From Thermodesulfatator atlanticus (GTDB taxonomy: Bacteria > Desulfobacterota > Thermodesulfobacteria > Thermodesulfobacteriales > Thermodesulfatatoraceae): a stretch of DNA of 19,039 bases. Of this stretch, positions 1 through 6,306 are shown one piece after another. How positions within the stretch are numbered: the first letter of the stretch is position 1; every line of letters begins with the position of its first letter. Made by a program: the position numbers and the translations under genes. The stretch is from contig DROK01000301.1 in the NCBI GenBank assembly GCA_011321895.1, positions 1 to 19,039 of the forward strand. The letters run 5' to 3'. The notes below the pieces were generated by a model. It saw nothing but the letters and a program-made list of their open reading frames with translations. It had not been told where the DNA came from and ran no database searches.

Positions 1-11
1 ATTTTGTTAAA

Positions 12-548
12 ATGCGTATTACCGCCGGTAAGTTCCGCGGCCTTCCCCTCAAAGCCCCCAGGACCCAGCAGATCCGCCCCATGATGGACAAGGTGCGCAA
101 AAGCCTGTTTGACTCCCTGGGGGACGAAGTGGTCGGGGCCAAGGTGCTTGATCTCTTTTGCGGAACCGGTGCCCTGGGGTTAGAAGCCCTCTCCCGCGGG
201 GCCACGGAGGTGGTCTTTGTGGACCGGAGTTCTGAGGCCCTGGCGCTGGTGCGGGAAAACCTGAAAAAGGCCCGGGTCACCGAAGGGGTCAAGCTTTTAA
301 AGCGCCATTTGCCCGGGGGGCTGGAGGGGCTTGCCGGGCCTTTTGATCTGATCTTTATCACCCCCCCTTACGGAAAAGGCCTGGCGGAAAAGACCCTTTT
401 TCCCGCCGCCGCTCTCCTGGCGCCCGAAGGCCTGGTAGTAGTAGAAATCGGGCCGGGGGAGACTCTTCCATCCGAAACTTCCTCCTTGACCAGGGTTAAG
501 AAAAAGCGCTACGGTCAGACGGAGCTCCATTTTTACCGGAGGAAATGA
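12..548 (+). CDS. rsmD: 16S rRNA (guanine(966)-N(2))-methyltransferase RsmD
   Basis: The product is an S-adenosylmethionine-dependent methyltransferase of the RsmD family, which methylates one guanine of 16S rRNA during small-subunit assembly in the cytoplasm. The 178 residues fit the family length. The N-terminus has the typical MRI-AGK-RG start and the RP..DKVR..LFD stretch (residues 22-34). SAM motif I is LDLFCGTGALGLEAL (46-60), and an acidic residue follows at D71. The catalytic motif IV, normally DPPY or NPPY, reads TPPY at 117-120 (bases 360-371), which is odd. The ATG at 12 fits the family N-terminus, although no Shine-Dalgarno is visible in the 11 bases before it, so translation may be coupled to a gene outside the window. 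The stop overlaps the start region of coaD. The family call is firm; the activity is less sure because of the motif change. Confidence 0.93.
   Translation: MRITAGKFRGLPLKAPRTQQIRPMMDKVRKSLFDSLGDEVVGAKVLDLFCGTGALGLEALSRGATEVVFVDRSSEALALVRENLKKARVTEGVKLLKRHLPGGLEGLAGPFDLIFITPPYGKGLAEKTLFPAAALLAPEGLVVVEIGPGETLPSETSSLTRVKKKRYGQTELHFYRRK
538..544 (+). promoter_or_regulatory. Shine-Dalgarno that decides the coaD start
   Basis: GGAGGAA at 538-544 lies inside the last codons of rsmD. Two consecutive ATG codons follow, at 545 and 548. The spacing from GGAGG is 2 bases to the first and 5 to the second, so the ATG at 548 is favoured. The stop of rsmD (546-548) overlaps either start, which implies translational coupling. 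Confidence 0.6.
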
Positions 549-1045
549 TGGCTGAAGAGACCGTAGCGGTTTATCCCGGCACCTTTGACCCTATCACTAA
601 CGGGCACATAGATTTGATCAAGAGGGCCTTGCGCATCTTTGACCGTTTGATCGTGGCTATCGGAGAAAACCCGGCCAAAAAACCCCTTTTTACCCTGGAA
701 GAACGACTCTCCATGGTAAAAGAGGCCATCTCGGCCTTTCCCTGTAGAGACCGGATTGAAGTGGAAAGTTTTTCCGGGCTGCTGGTGGATTTTGCGGCCA
801 ATAAAGGGGCGCGCGTGATAGTGCGGGGCCTGAGGGCGGTTTCGGATTTTGAGTACGAATTCCAGCTGGCCCTCATGAACCGGCGCCTGAACCGCCAAAT
901 CGAAACCATCTTTCTGATGCCGGGTTTTAAATGGTTCTACATAAGTTCGACCATCGTGAAAGAGGCGGCCAAATTCGGGGGCGACGTTTCCGGGCTGGTA
1001 CCACCAAACGTGGAGGAAAAGTTGCGTGAAAAGTTTAGGCCTTAG
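548..1045 (+). CDS. coaD: Pantetheine-phosphate adenylyltransferase (phosphopantetheine adenylyltransferase)
   Basis: CoaD transfers AMP from ATP to 4'-phosphopantetheine to give dephospho-CoA, the penultimate step of coenzyme A synthesis in the cytosol. The 165 residues match the family (about 160). The nucleotidyltransferase signature is near the N-terminus: YPGTFDPITNGH at 9-20, with the T-x-G-H motif at 17-20. The second signature, ISSTIVKE, lies near residues 132-139 and corresponds to the family's ISSTxxR/K motif. The ATG at 548 is chosen over 545 because of the better ribosome-site spacing; the difference is one methionine. The gene overlaps rsmD upstream and the next gene by 20 bases downstream, so the run is probably one operon. 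An rsmD-coaD pair is a very common bacterial arrangement. Confidence 0.96.
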   Translation: MAEETVAVYPGTFDPITNGHIDLIKRALRIFDRLIVAIGENPAKKPLFTLEERLSMVKEAISAFPCRDRIEVESFSGLLVDFAANKGARVIVRGLRAVSDFEYEFQLALMNRRLNRQIETIFLMPGFKWFYISSTIVKEAAKFGGDVSGLVPPNVEEKLREKFRP

Positions 1046-1742
1046 TCTTATCCTGCTCTTATTTTTGGGTGTGCTGGCTGTTGGGGCGGGGAACCTGTAT
1101 TGGAAATACAAGGTTTCCTGGTTGGGGATCCCTGCCGGCAAGATAAAGATCTACGTGGAAAAAGAGGGTACCTTCTTGAAGCTCCGTGCGGTCTCCAAGA
1201 CCACCGGGATGGTACGTCTCTTTTTCCCCTTTAAATCCAAATGGACCACCTGGGTGGATGAGCGGGGCTACCCCGTAAAAAGCCGGATCTGGCGTAAAAG
1301 CAGGGGCAAAGAGCTCTTGAAAGAATACTTTTTTGACCAGGAAAAGGGTCTGGTTACCCGCCGTAAGAAAGGACGGACGAGCACTTACAAACTTAAACAT
1401 TACCCTGTTTACGACGAGTTATCGGCCTTCTGGGCCACCACCAAGCTCGTCTTTGAAAAGCCGGGCGAAGAGAAGGTCTTGTGGGTATTTGCCCACAAAA
1501 AAGCCAACCCGGCCTTTGTGCGTTATCTGAAAGACGAAGAGGTTGAGACTTCCTGCGGTACCTTAAAGGCGCAAAAGCTTGAGGTAAGATTCGGCTTTGA
1601 AAGTGAACTTATAAAGCGCTCCAAAAAGGCGTATCTCTGGAAGTGGAAGGAATTTATAGTTAAAAGCCAAGGAGAATTGGCCATCGGCCATGTAACGGGC
1701 AAACTCGTCAATCTGGATTGTAAGGAGGTTAAAGGACCATGA
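1026..1742 (+). CDS. DUF3108-type exported protein of unknown function
   Basis: The 238 residues begin with a signal peptide: KS, then a hydrophobic core at about 4-20 ending in AVGAG. A soluble, beta-rich, Lys- and aromatic-rich domain follows, including the stretch WLGIPAGKIKIYVEK (about 32-46). The pattern of a short YKVSWLGIPAG start and later YPVYDELSAFW resembles DUF3108 proteins, whose function is not known. The start is GTG at 1026, with GGAGG at 1012-1016 (9-base spacer) inside coaD. The gene overlaps coaD by 20 bases and the next gene by four (ATGA). The product is probably periplasmic or outer-membrane-associated. The family assignment rests on recognition of the overall pattern and no catalytic motif is visible. 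Confidence 0.72.
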   Translation: MKSLGLSLILLLFLGVLAVGAGNLYWKYKVSWLGIPAGKIKIYVEKEGTFLKLRAVSKTTGMVRLFFPFKSKWTTWVDERGYPVKSRIWRKSRGKELLKEYFFDQEKGLVTRRKKGRTSTYKLKHYPVYDELSAFWATTKLVFEKPGEEKVLWVFAHKKANPAFVRYLKDEEVETSCGTLKAQKLEVRFGFESELIKRSKKAYLWKWKEFIVKSQGELAIGHVTGKLVNLDCKEVKGP

Positions 1743-2356
1743 GGTTTCCCCGCACGGCTTTGGCGGAATACGCCCAGCGGGCCGCGGCTGAAAAATTACT
1801 GACCGGGCCGGAGGGTAATCTTTCCCTGAGACTAAAAGAAAAAATCTATATTACCCCCAGCAACGTCTTCAAAGAAAAACTGCGCCCGGAAGATATTACC
1901 GTTTTGGATCCGTCCGGGAAGGTAATAGAAGGGCGAGCCCCTTCCAGTGAAGCAGCGCTCCATTTGAGGGTTTACGAAAACCGGCCGGAAGTGGGGGCGA
2001 TTATCCACGCCCACCCTCCCTATACCCTGGCCCTTTCTCTGGCCGGGGAAGATTTTTCTCAGGCCTTCCTGGCGGAAACGGTCCTTTACCTGGGAGAAAT
2101 CGGGGTCGTGCCTTTCCTGCCGCCGGGGAGCAAAGAGCTGGCAGAAGCGGTGGCCCAGGCGGCCAAAGATAAGGAAGTGCTCGTCCTGGAACGGCACGGG
2201 GCGGTGGCGCTGGGGCGGGATCTGGCTCAGGCCTTTACCCGCCTTTTGATCCTGGAAAAGACGGCCCAGATCCTTTACCTGGCGAGAACCCTAAAGAAAG
2301 ACCTCCCGCCCCTTACCGAAGAAGAGGTCAAAGCCCTTTTATCAACCACCGCTTGA
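1739..2356 (+). CDS. Class II aldolase/adducin family protein (FucA/AraD-like)
   Basis: This is a zinc-dependent class II sugar-phosphate aldolase or epimerase-type fold of 205 residues, the usual length for L-fuculose-phosphate aldolase-like enzymes. The key residues are present: GNLS at 26-29 (phosphate-binding loop region), SSE with Glu71 as the likely catalytic acid, the zinc ligands His90 and His92 in HAHPPY, and a third ligand His153 in ERHG. The ATG at 1739 overlaps the previous stop in ATGA. AAGGAGGT at 1722-1729 lies about 10 bases upstream, so start and coupling are clear. The neighbours (rRNA methylation, CoA) do not reveal the substrate. Candidates include fuculose-1-phosphate, 5-deoxyribulose-phosphate or methylthioribulose-phosphate type substrates. 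The 3' end overlaps the convergent YkgJ-type gene by 29 bases. Confidence 0.88.
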   Translation: MRFPRTALAEYAQRAAAEKLLTGPEGNLSLRLKEKIYITPSNVFKEKLRPEDITVLDPSGKVIEGRAPSSEAALHLRVYENRPEVGAIIHAHPPYTLALSLAGEDFSQAFLAETVLYLGEIGVVPFLPPGSKELAEAVAQAAKDKEVLVLERHGAVALGRDLAQAFTRLLILEKTAQILYLARTLKKDLPPLTEEEVKALLSTTA

Positions 2357-2825
2357 TCTCTTCGGTTAACCAGAAAAGGAGACGGGCTTCTTCTTCCAAG
2401 GCCTCCTGGAGGGAAGAGACCTTTTCAGGGCCAAGGGCGGTGGCCAGTTCAGGGCAGATAAAGTTGCGGCAAATAAGGGGGCGGATCTTTAACACGCAAC
2501 CTGCTGGTCCTAAAAAAAAGCAGGCCTTTGGCCAGAGGCGTTTTCTGGGAAAATCAACGCCAGCCAGCAGGTTTGCTACCAGCAGGGCGTCATCGCAGTG
2601 CAGTTCCATGTCCGCCCCGCAACAGGAGCGGCCTTCCCGCCCGCAACGGGCGCAAAACGAAGCTGCTCCCGTCTCAATGGTCACCTCCTGGGCCCTGGCG
2701 AAGGCCTTTCCGTGAGCGGTAAGGAGTTCGGTGATTTTGGGCTCTTTTAGCAGATTTTGACGATATTTTTCGAAAAAGCGACGGGCCAGGGACAGTTTTC
2801 GGGCCAGGATCTCTTCCGCGGTCAC
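2328..2825 (-). CDS. YkgJ-type cysteine-cluster (Zn/Fe-binding) protein
   Basis: With the GTG start at 2825 this is a 165-residue cytoplasmic protein with nine cysteines. They are C58, C61, C68, C69 (C-x2-C-x6-CC), C77, C102, C110, C119 and C124. The second group sits in a GC-x-L-K-x-RP-x2-CR-x-F-x-C pattern (109-124). Both resemble the YkgJ/UPF0153 family of putative zinc- or iron-chelating proteins, whose biochemical role is unknown. The frame is open farther upstream, but the first 40 codons there lie inside the DUF1015 gene and look unlike the family. The GTG begins one base after the DUF1015 stop, which suggests coupled translation; the ribosome site is weak. A run of eight T on the coding strand (codons for FFL near 2512-2519) is a possible slippage site. 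The gene converges on, and overlaps, the aldolase gene. Confidence 0.75.
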   Translation of the reverse strand: MTAEEILARKLSLARRFFEKYRQNLLKEPKITELLTAHGKAFARAQEVTIETGAASFCARCGREGRSCCGADMELHCDDALLVANLLAGVDFPRKRLWPKACFFLGPAGCVLKIRPLICRNFICPELATALGPEKVSSLQEALEEEARLLFWLTEEIKRWLIKGL

Positions 2826-2826
2826 T

Positions 2827-4113
2827 TTAACAAGGTGGGCCTTTATCCGGTAAAATTTCAAAAAACACCATGCCGGTAAGGATCTTGGGATGAAAATAGG
2901 TGGATTTATGGGGCATGACCCGGCCGGCCCGGGCGATTGCCTCAAGCGATAAGACCGGGGTGGGAGGAAGGAGAAAACCGAAATAAGGCCCGTGGGCCTT
3001 TTCTTTTATCTGGTTTACCCAGGGAGTATAGACCGCCTTTCCTTCCTTTTTGAGGGCGGCTTCGGAAATCCCCAAAGCCTCTTCCAAAACCCTGGTAAAG
3101 AGGGCCACCGGGAGTTTGAAAATTTCAGGGTCTTCCTCCTGCCACCTGATCCGTAAGGGGTCTTTCAAAGTAAAGCGAAAGACTTTGTTTTCGTGTAACA
3201 GCAGGAACTCGTGCGGCTCAAGCCCTTTGGTCATCTGGTCCAGATTTTCCGTTTCAGGGGCCGGCATTTCCACCACTTCGCCAAAGGGTGAAAGCCGGGC
3301 CAGGAGTTCTTCTGCTTTAAAAGGCAGCTGGAGCAGACGGTGGGTGGGCAGGACGAGAAGCCCGGGTTCCTCAAAGGGACAGAGATACATCATCATGTAA
3401 TGGAAACAGCGGGGTGGGGTTTTGCCGTAGCGTTCTTCCATTTCCTTCATGAAGCGCAGGGCGGTGGTGTACCGGTGGTGGCCGTCGGCGATATAAAGGG
3501 GGTTTTCCCGCAGCGCGTTTTCTATTTGGGAAATAGCAGGAGGGGAAGTAATCCTTAAAAGTTCGTGTTCAAAGCCCTCCCGGTCTTCCACCTGATAAAG
3601 TTTTTCTCCCTTTTCTTCCAGCACGTTTAAGGTTTCAAGCCCCGGGTCGTGGTACAGACAGAAGATCTGGCTGAATTGGGCCCGGGTGGTGCGCAAGAGG
3701 TTGAGCCGGTCTGCGGTAACCTGATCGAAGGTCTTTTCGTGGGGGAGGATTATTTTTTTCTCCCAGGGCTCAAGCCGCACCAGGGCGATGAGGCCCCGGC
3801 GGGTAAGCCTTTGCCCTTTCCAGAAGAACCTGAGGCGGTAAAGGTAAAGGGAGGGGGCGTTTTCTTTGATCAATACGCCTTCCTGGCGCCAGGTGTCCCA
3901 AAATTTTTTGGCCCTGGTGTATTGGTTTTCCCGGGCGTGGTCGGTGGCGTAGCGGGGCCCCAATTCCAGGTGAAAGACGTTGTAAGGGCTCTTCTGTAAA
4001 TAAAAGGCTTGTTCCTCAGGGGTGACGACGTCGTAAGGCGGTGCCACAACGTCTGCTAACCGGACCCGTTCCGGGTTATAACGCCAGCCACGAAATGGTT
4101 TGATCTCAGCCAT
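2827..4113 (-). CDS. DUF1015 family protein
   Basis: The 428 residues match the full length of the DUF1015 family. The N-terminal signature is IKPFRGWRYNPE followed by VVAPPYDVVTPEE (about 4-34), and the conserved IADGHHRYTTA lies near residues 208-218. The C-terminal end has the family's KSTYFHPKILTGMVF stretch. The protein is soluble, with no signal or membrane segment. Its reaction is not established; the Asp-Gly-His-His-Arg motif suggests a catalytic or metal/phosphate-binding role, but this is inference. The ATG at 4113 is the only reasonable start, although its ribosome site is weak. It is the first gene of a two-gene minus-strand unit, and its stop (2829-2827) is one base before the GTG of the YkgJ-type gene. 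Confidence 0.9.
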   Translation of the reverse strand: MAEIKPFRGWRYNPERVRLADVVAPPYDVVTPEEQAFYLQKSPYNVFHLELGPRYATDHARENQYTRAKKFWDTWRQEGVLIKENAPSLYLYRLRFFWKGQRLTRRGLIALVRLEPWEKKIILPHEKTFDQVTADRLNLLRTTRAQFSQIFCLYHDPGLETLNVLEEKGEKLYQVEDREGFEHELLRITSPPAISQIENALRENPLYIADGHHRYTTALRFMKEMEERYGKTPPRCFHYMMMYLCPFEEPGLLVLPTHRLLQLPFKAEELLARLSPFGEVVEMPAPETENLDQMTKGLEPHEFLLLHENKVFRFTLKDPLRIRWQEEDPEIFKLPVALFTRVLEEALGISEAALKKEGKAVYTPWVNQIKEKAHGPYFGFLLPPTPVLSLEAIARAGRVMPHKSTYFHPKILTGMVFFEILPDKGPPC

Positions 4114-4124
4114 CGCCGCTGCTT

Positions 4125-4137
4125 AGCTACTATAGCT
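4125..4137. repeat. 13-base inverted repeat upstream of the DUF1015 gene
   Basis: AGCTA-CTA-TAGCT is a perfect inverted repeat with 5-base arms. It lies 12-24 bases before the DUF1015 ATG, in the 122-base divergent region 4114-4235. On the minus strand TTGACG at 4152-4147 resembles a -35 element, but no well-spaced -10 follows: TATAGT at 4134-4129 is only 12 bases away. The repeat could be an operator or chance; no regulator is assigned. Confidence 0.3.
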
Positions 4138-4165
4138 TTTTGAGGGCGTCAACTTTTCCTTGCCT

Positions 4166-4171
4166 TATAAT
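4166..4171 (+). promoter_or_regulatory. Probable -10 promoter element for the ytxG-ytxH-like pair
   Basis: A perfect TATAAT lies 64 bases upstream of the 4236 start, in the divergent intergenic region. No good -35 box sits 16-18 bases upstream. The nearest is TTGAGG at 4140-4145, with a 20-base spacer, so the promoter may be weak or activator-dependent. Transcription would start near 4178. Confidence 0.42.
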
Positions 4172-4235
4172 GCGGCTAGACTTAATTTAAAAGCAACCTT
4201 ACGAGGGCAAGTCAGCGCTATTCTGGGAGGAAGGG

Positions 4236-4886
4236 ATGGATTTACAGCAAGGGCTTTACGTGGCAGGTATCGCGGCAGGGATTTCCTTCGTGGTGTTGGT
4301 TATCTATCTCCTCGGGCTGGTAGGCAAATTGAAAAACACCTTAAACGAGGTAGACCAGAGCCTCACTCAGGCCCGGACCATCCTCAATGACCTTGACGTG
4401 GAGTTAAAACCCGTAATTTCCAGCACCCAGAAGACCCTTGAGCAGGTAAATAGCCTGGGAGGCAGGGTAGAAAATCTGGTAGAAGAGATCTCTGTCCTTC
4501 CTCCGGCAGCCAAGGAGCTTTTAGAGACCTTCCAGGAGATAGCCAGGGACCTATCAGATGAGATTAAGCAGACCCTTGACAGGGTAAACACTTTGTTGGA
4601 GGAGTCTTCGGGCCGGATCCAAAAGGATGTACCCGCTGTCTTGGCGGAGGTTGAGCAGCTCTTAAAACAATTAAACGGAATGGTCGAAGACATTAAAGAA
4701 AAACTGGCCAAGACCCAGCAGATATTCGAAGCGGTGGAAGAGACGGGCCGGGCCACCAAAGTGGTGGCGGAGATAATTTCCAAAAACATAGCTCAGGCAG
4801 CCATTGAGGTGGCGGCGGTGGCAAAAGGGCTGGAAGTGGCGCTTAAGACCTTTAAAAAAAGACTACCTATAGGAGGTGAAGCCTAA
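4236..4886 (+). CDS. DUF948-like membrane-anchored coiled-coil protein (YtxG-like)
   Basis: The 216-residue product has one N-terminal transmembrane helix (about residues 8-31, rich in V, I, L, G). A long, almost uninterrupted helical region rich in Glu, Lys, Leu and Val follows, predicted coiled coil from about 32 to 205. This is the layout of DUF948 proteins such as Bacillus subtilis YtxG. In that organism ytxG lies next to ytxH in a general-stress operon, the same order as here. No catalytic motif is visible; a structural or stress role at the inner membrane is inferred. The ATG at 4236 has GGGAGG at 4225-4230 with a five-base spacer. The TAA stop (4884-4886) is directly followed by the ATG of the next gene. 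Alternatively it is a generic apolipoprotein-like coiled coil of another family. Confidence 0.72.
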   Translation: MDLQQGLYVAGIAAGISFVVLVIYLLGLVGKLKNTLNEVDQSLTQARTILNDLDVELKPVISSTQKTLEQVNSLGGRVENLVEEISVLPPAAKELLETFQEIARDLSDEIKQTLDRVNTLLEESSGRIQKDVPAVLAEVEQLLKQLNGMVEDIKEKLAKTQQIFEAVEETGRATKVVAEIISKNIAQAAIEVAAVAKGLEVALKTFKKRLPIGGEA

Positions 4887-5321
4887 ATGGAGGAAAAAAG
4901 GTTTTCGTTTTCAACCGTGGCCATTTCTTTCGTCTTAGGAGGATTGGTGGGGGCCGGGGTGGCGCTCCTTCTGGCGCCTAAAAGTGGCCGGGAGATCAGA
5001 GAAACACTTAAAGATACCACCGAAGAGTTGCGGGAACGGGCGCGGATGGCGGCCGAAGAGGCTCGTCTCAAATTAGTAACCACCAAAGAAGAGCTGGAAG
5101 AAAAGGCGGAGATGGTTAAATGCCGCCTTGAGGAAAAGACCGAAGAGCTCAAAGAAGAATTGAAAGAGAAGGCCGATGAGGTGATTTACAAGGGCAAGGA
5201 TCTCATCGAAGAAAAGACCGCCACTTTGCGTGAAGCCATCGAGGCCGGCAAAGAGGCCATGGAGAAGGAAAAAGAGCGGCTTTTGGCCAAGATACGCAAA
5301 GAAGAAGCAGAAGAAGCTTAG
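4887..5321 (+). CDS. YtxH domain-containing protein
   Basis: The 144 residues start with a short cytoplasmic stretch. A Gly-rich transmembrane segment follows, containing the YtxH hallmark GGLVGAGVALLLAPKSGRE (about 18-36). The rest is a highly charged Glu/Lys/Arg helix with heptad-like repeats (about 40-140). YtxH proteins are small, stress-linked membrane-anchored proteins of unknown mechanism. The start is firm: AGGAGGTGA at 4871-4879 lies seven bases before the ATG, and the ATG abuts the previous stop. It is co-transcribed with the YtxG-like gene, so the two products may form a mixed coiled coil at the membrane (inference). The last bases overlap the convergent NAD kinase gene by four. 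Confidence 0.85.
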   Translation: MEEKRFSFSTVAISFVLGGLVGAGVALLLAPKSGREIRETLKDTTEELRERARMAAEEARLKLVTTKEELEEKAEMVKCRLEEKTEELKEELKEKADEVIYKGKDLIEEKTATLREAIEAGKEAMEKEKERLLAKIRKEEAEEA

Positions 5322-6124
5322 ACGTTAGTAGCCGCCCAACCCAATTTGGCCCTCAGGATCTCAAAATAATCCCGCGTCGGTGAGCGTACCAGTTTGAGCG
5401 CTCCCGGCGCCTTTTTTATTTTGATCTTTTCTCCGAAACTAAAAGTCCGGTTAACGTAGCCGTCCACCAGCAGGTGTACCTCTTCGGCTGGATAGAGCAG
5501 TTCCACCACAAGTTCCTGATCTGGGGGGATCACGATGGGCCGGGCACTCAACATAAAGGGGCAAATAGGGGTCAGGATCAAGGCCTGGCTTTGGGGGTGA
5601 ACGATGGGCCCACCCGCTGAAAGATTATAGGCGGTGGACCCCGTAGGGGTTGCAATGATCAGACCGTCTCCGTGGTAAATGCTAAGGAGTTTTTGGGCGA
5701 AGGTCACCTTGATATGGATCATGTGTCCCAGAGGGCCTTTGATAAAGGCGGCCTCGTTTAAGGCCAAAAAGGTTTCCCTGCGGTGCCTTACCTCAAGCAA
5801 CATCCTTTTTTCAATGGGGGCCTGGCCTTTGACCAGTCTGGCAAAGACTTCTTCAGCCTCCTCTTCGGTTACCTCGGTAAGGAACCCCAGTTTCCCCAGG
5901 TTTACCCCCAGAAGAGGGACCCCCAGCCGGTAAGCCAAGGGGGCAGAGCGCAAAAGGGTGCCGTCTCCCCCCAGGACCACGATGGCCAGAATTTTGTCCT
6001 CTGCTATTTTTTGTTCCTCGGTGATGATCTCAAGCCCCTGCTGGCTGAATTGCCTGTGCAGGGCTTCCTTTAAGCGTGGGGGAACGCGGGCGTTTTGTTT
6101 CACTATCAGAAGGACCTGGCCCAT
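5318..6124 (-). CDS. nadK: NAD(+) kinase
   Basis: NAD kinase phosphorylates NAD to NADP in the cytosol and is the only route to NADP. The 268 residues are near the family length. Motifs are complete: GGDGT at 52-56 (ATP-phosphate-binding/catalytic Asp54), the LNEAAF stretch (near 125-130), and GDGLIIATPTGSTAYNLSAGGP (about 155-180), the NAD-binding loop. The C-terminal beta-sandwich follows. The ATG at 6124 gives the usual short beta-strand start (GQVLLIVKQN), and the ribosome site is weak (GGAA). The gene is alone on the minus strand, divergent from the glutamate synthase run and convergent with the YtxH-like gene, with which it overlaps by four bases. No upstream gene on its own strand shares the transcript. 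Confidence 0.96.
   Translation of the reverse strand: MGQVLLIVKQNARVPPRLKEALHRQFSQQGLEIITEEQKIAEDKILAIVVLGGDGTLLRSAPLAYRLGVPLLGVNLGKLGFLTEVTEEEAEEVFARLVKGQAPIEKRMLLEVRHRRETFLALNEAAFIKGPLGHMIHIKVTFAQKLLSIYHGDGLIIATPTGSTAYNLSAGGPIVHPQSQALILTPICPFMLSARPIVIPPDQELVVELLYPAEEVHLLVDGYVNRTFSFGEKIKIKKAPGALKLVRSPTRDYFEILRAKLGWAATNV
5398..5417 (+). terminator. Possible intrinsic terminator for the ytxG-ytxH-like transcript, inside antisense nadK
   Basis: About 77 bases past the YtxH-like stop, GCGC (5398-5401) can pair with GCGC (5407-5410), plus one T-G pair and a CCC loop. A C and six T follow, then ATTTT. The stem is short (4-5 pairs) but GC-only, with a strong T tract. The T tract also encodes Lys codons of NadK on the other strand, so chance is possible. 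Confidence 0.33.
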
Positions 6125-6150
6125 GCTGGTGTAGTTTTCCGTTTTTTAAA

Positions 6151-6166
6151 ATTTACTAGCGTAAAT
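6151..6166. repeat. 16-base perfect inverted repeat upstream of nadK
   Basis: ATTTAC-TAGC-GTAAAT is a perfect inverted repeat with 6-base arms and a 4-base centre, 27-42 bases before the nadK ATG. It lies in the AT-rich 182-base divergent region 6125-6306. Size and position fit a dimeric repressor operator for nadK. The regulator is unknown, and no near-identical copy was noticed elsewhere in the window. Confidence 0.35.
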
Positions 6167-6210
6167 GAGGATAAAAATAAACAGGGCTTTAAGGTTTGTC
6201 CTTGCACGGG

Positions 6211-6223
6211 CAGGATTTTCCTG
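6211..6223. repeat. 13-base inverted repeat in the nadK/glutamate synthase intergenic region
   Basis: CAGGA-TTT-TCCTG has perfect 5-base arms, 84-96 bases before the glutamate synthase start and just upstream of the putative promoter. It could be an activator or repressor site for the nitrogen-assimilation run, but short arms make chance plausible. Confidence 0.22.
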
Positions 6224-6238
6224 TTTGAGAGAAAGGAA

Positions 6239-6268
6239 TTAAAACTTGAATTTTTTAGGCAATTTAAT
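6239..6268 (+). promoter_or_regulatory. Weak candidate promoter of the glutamate synthase run
   Basis: TTAAAA (6239-6244) and TTTAAT (6263-6268) match the -35 and -10 consensus at 4/6 and 5/6 with an 18-base spacer. This would give a leader of about 32 bases before the GTG at 6307. It lies in AT-rich intergenic DNA. TTGAAT at 6246-6251 is an alternative -35 but lacks a matching -10. Confidence 0.28.
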
Positions 6269-6306
6269 TAAGTTTCGCAACCACACTGGGATGCCGGGAG
6301 GAAGAG

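Noticed and set aside
533..1141. 202-codon open frame on the minus strand opposite coaD
   Set aside because: It lies entirely over rsmD/coaD/DUF3108 coding sequence, with no family resemblance; it is an antisense shadow of high-GC codon use.
2826..2945. N-terminal extension of the YkgJ-type frame up to 2945
   Set aside because: The extra 40 codons are within the DUF1015 gene and unlike the family; GTG at 2825 fits better.
6193..6207. GG...TTGCAC element resembling a sigma-54 promoter before glutamate synthase
   Set aside because: The GG to GC distance is 11, one base short of the required 12, and the -24 box is poor.
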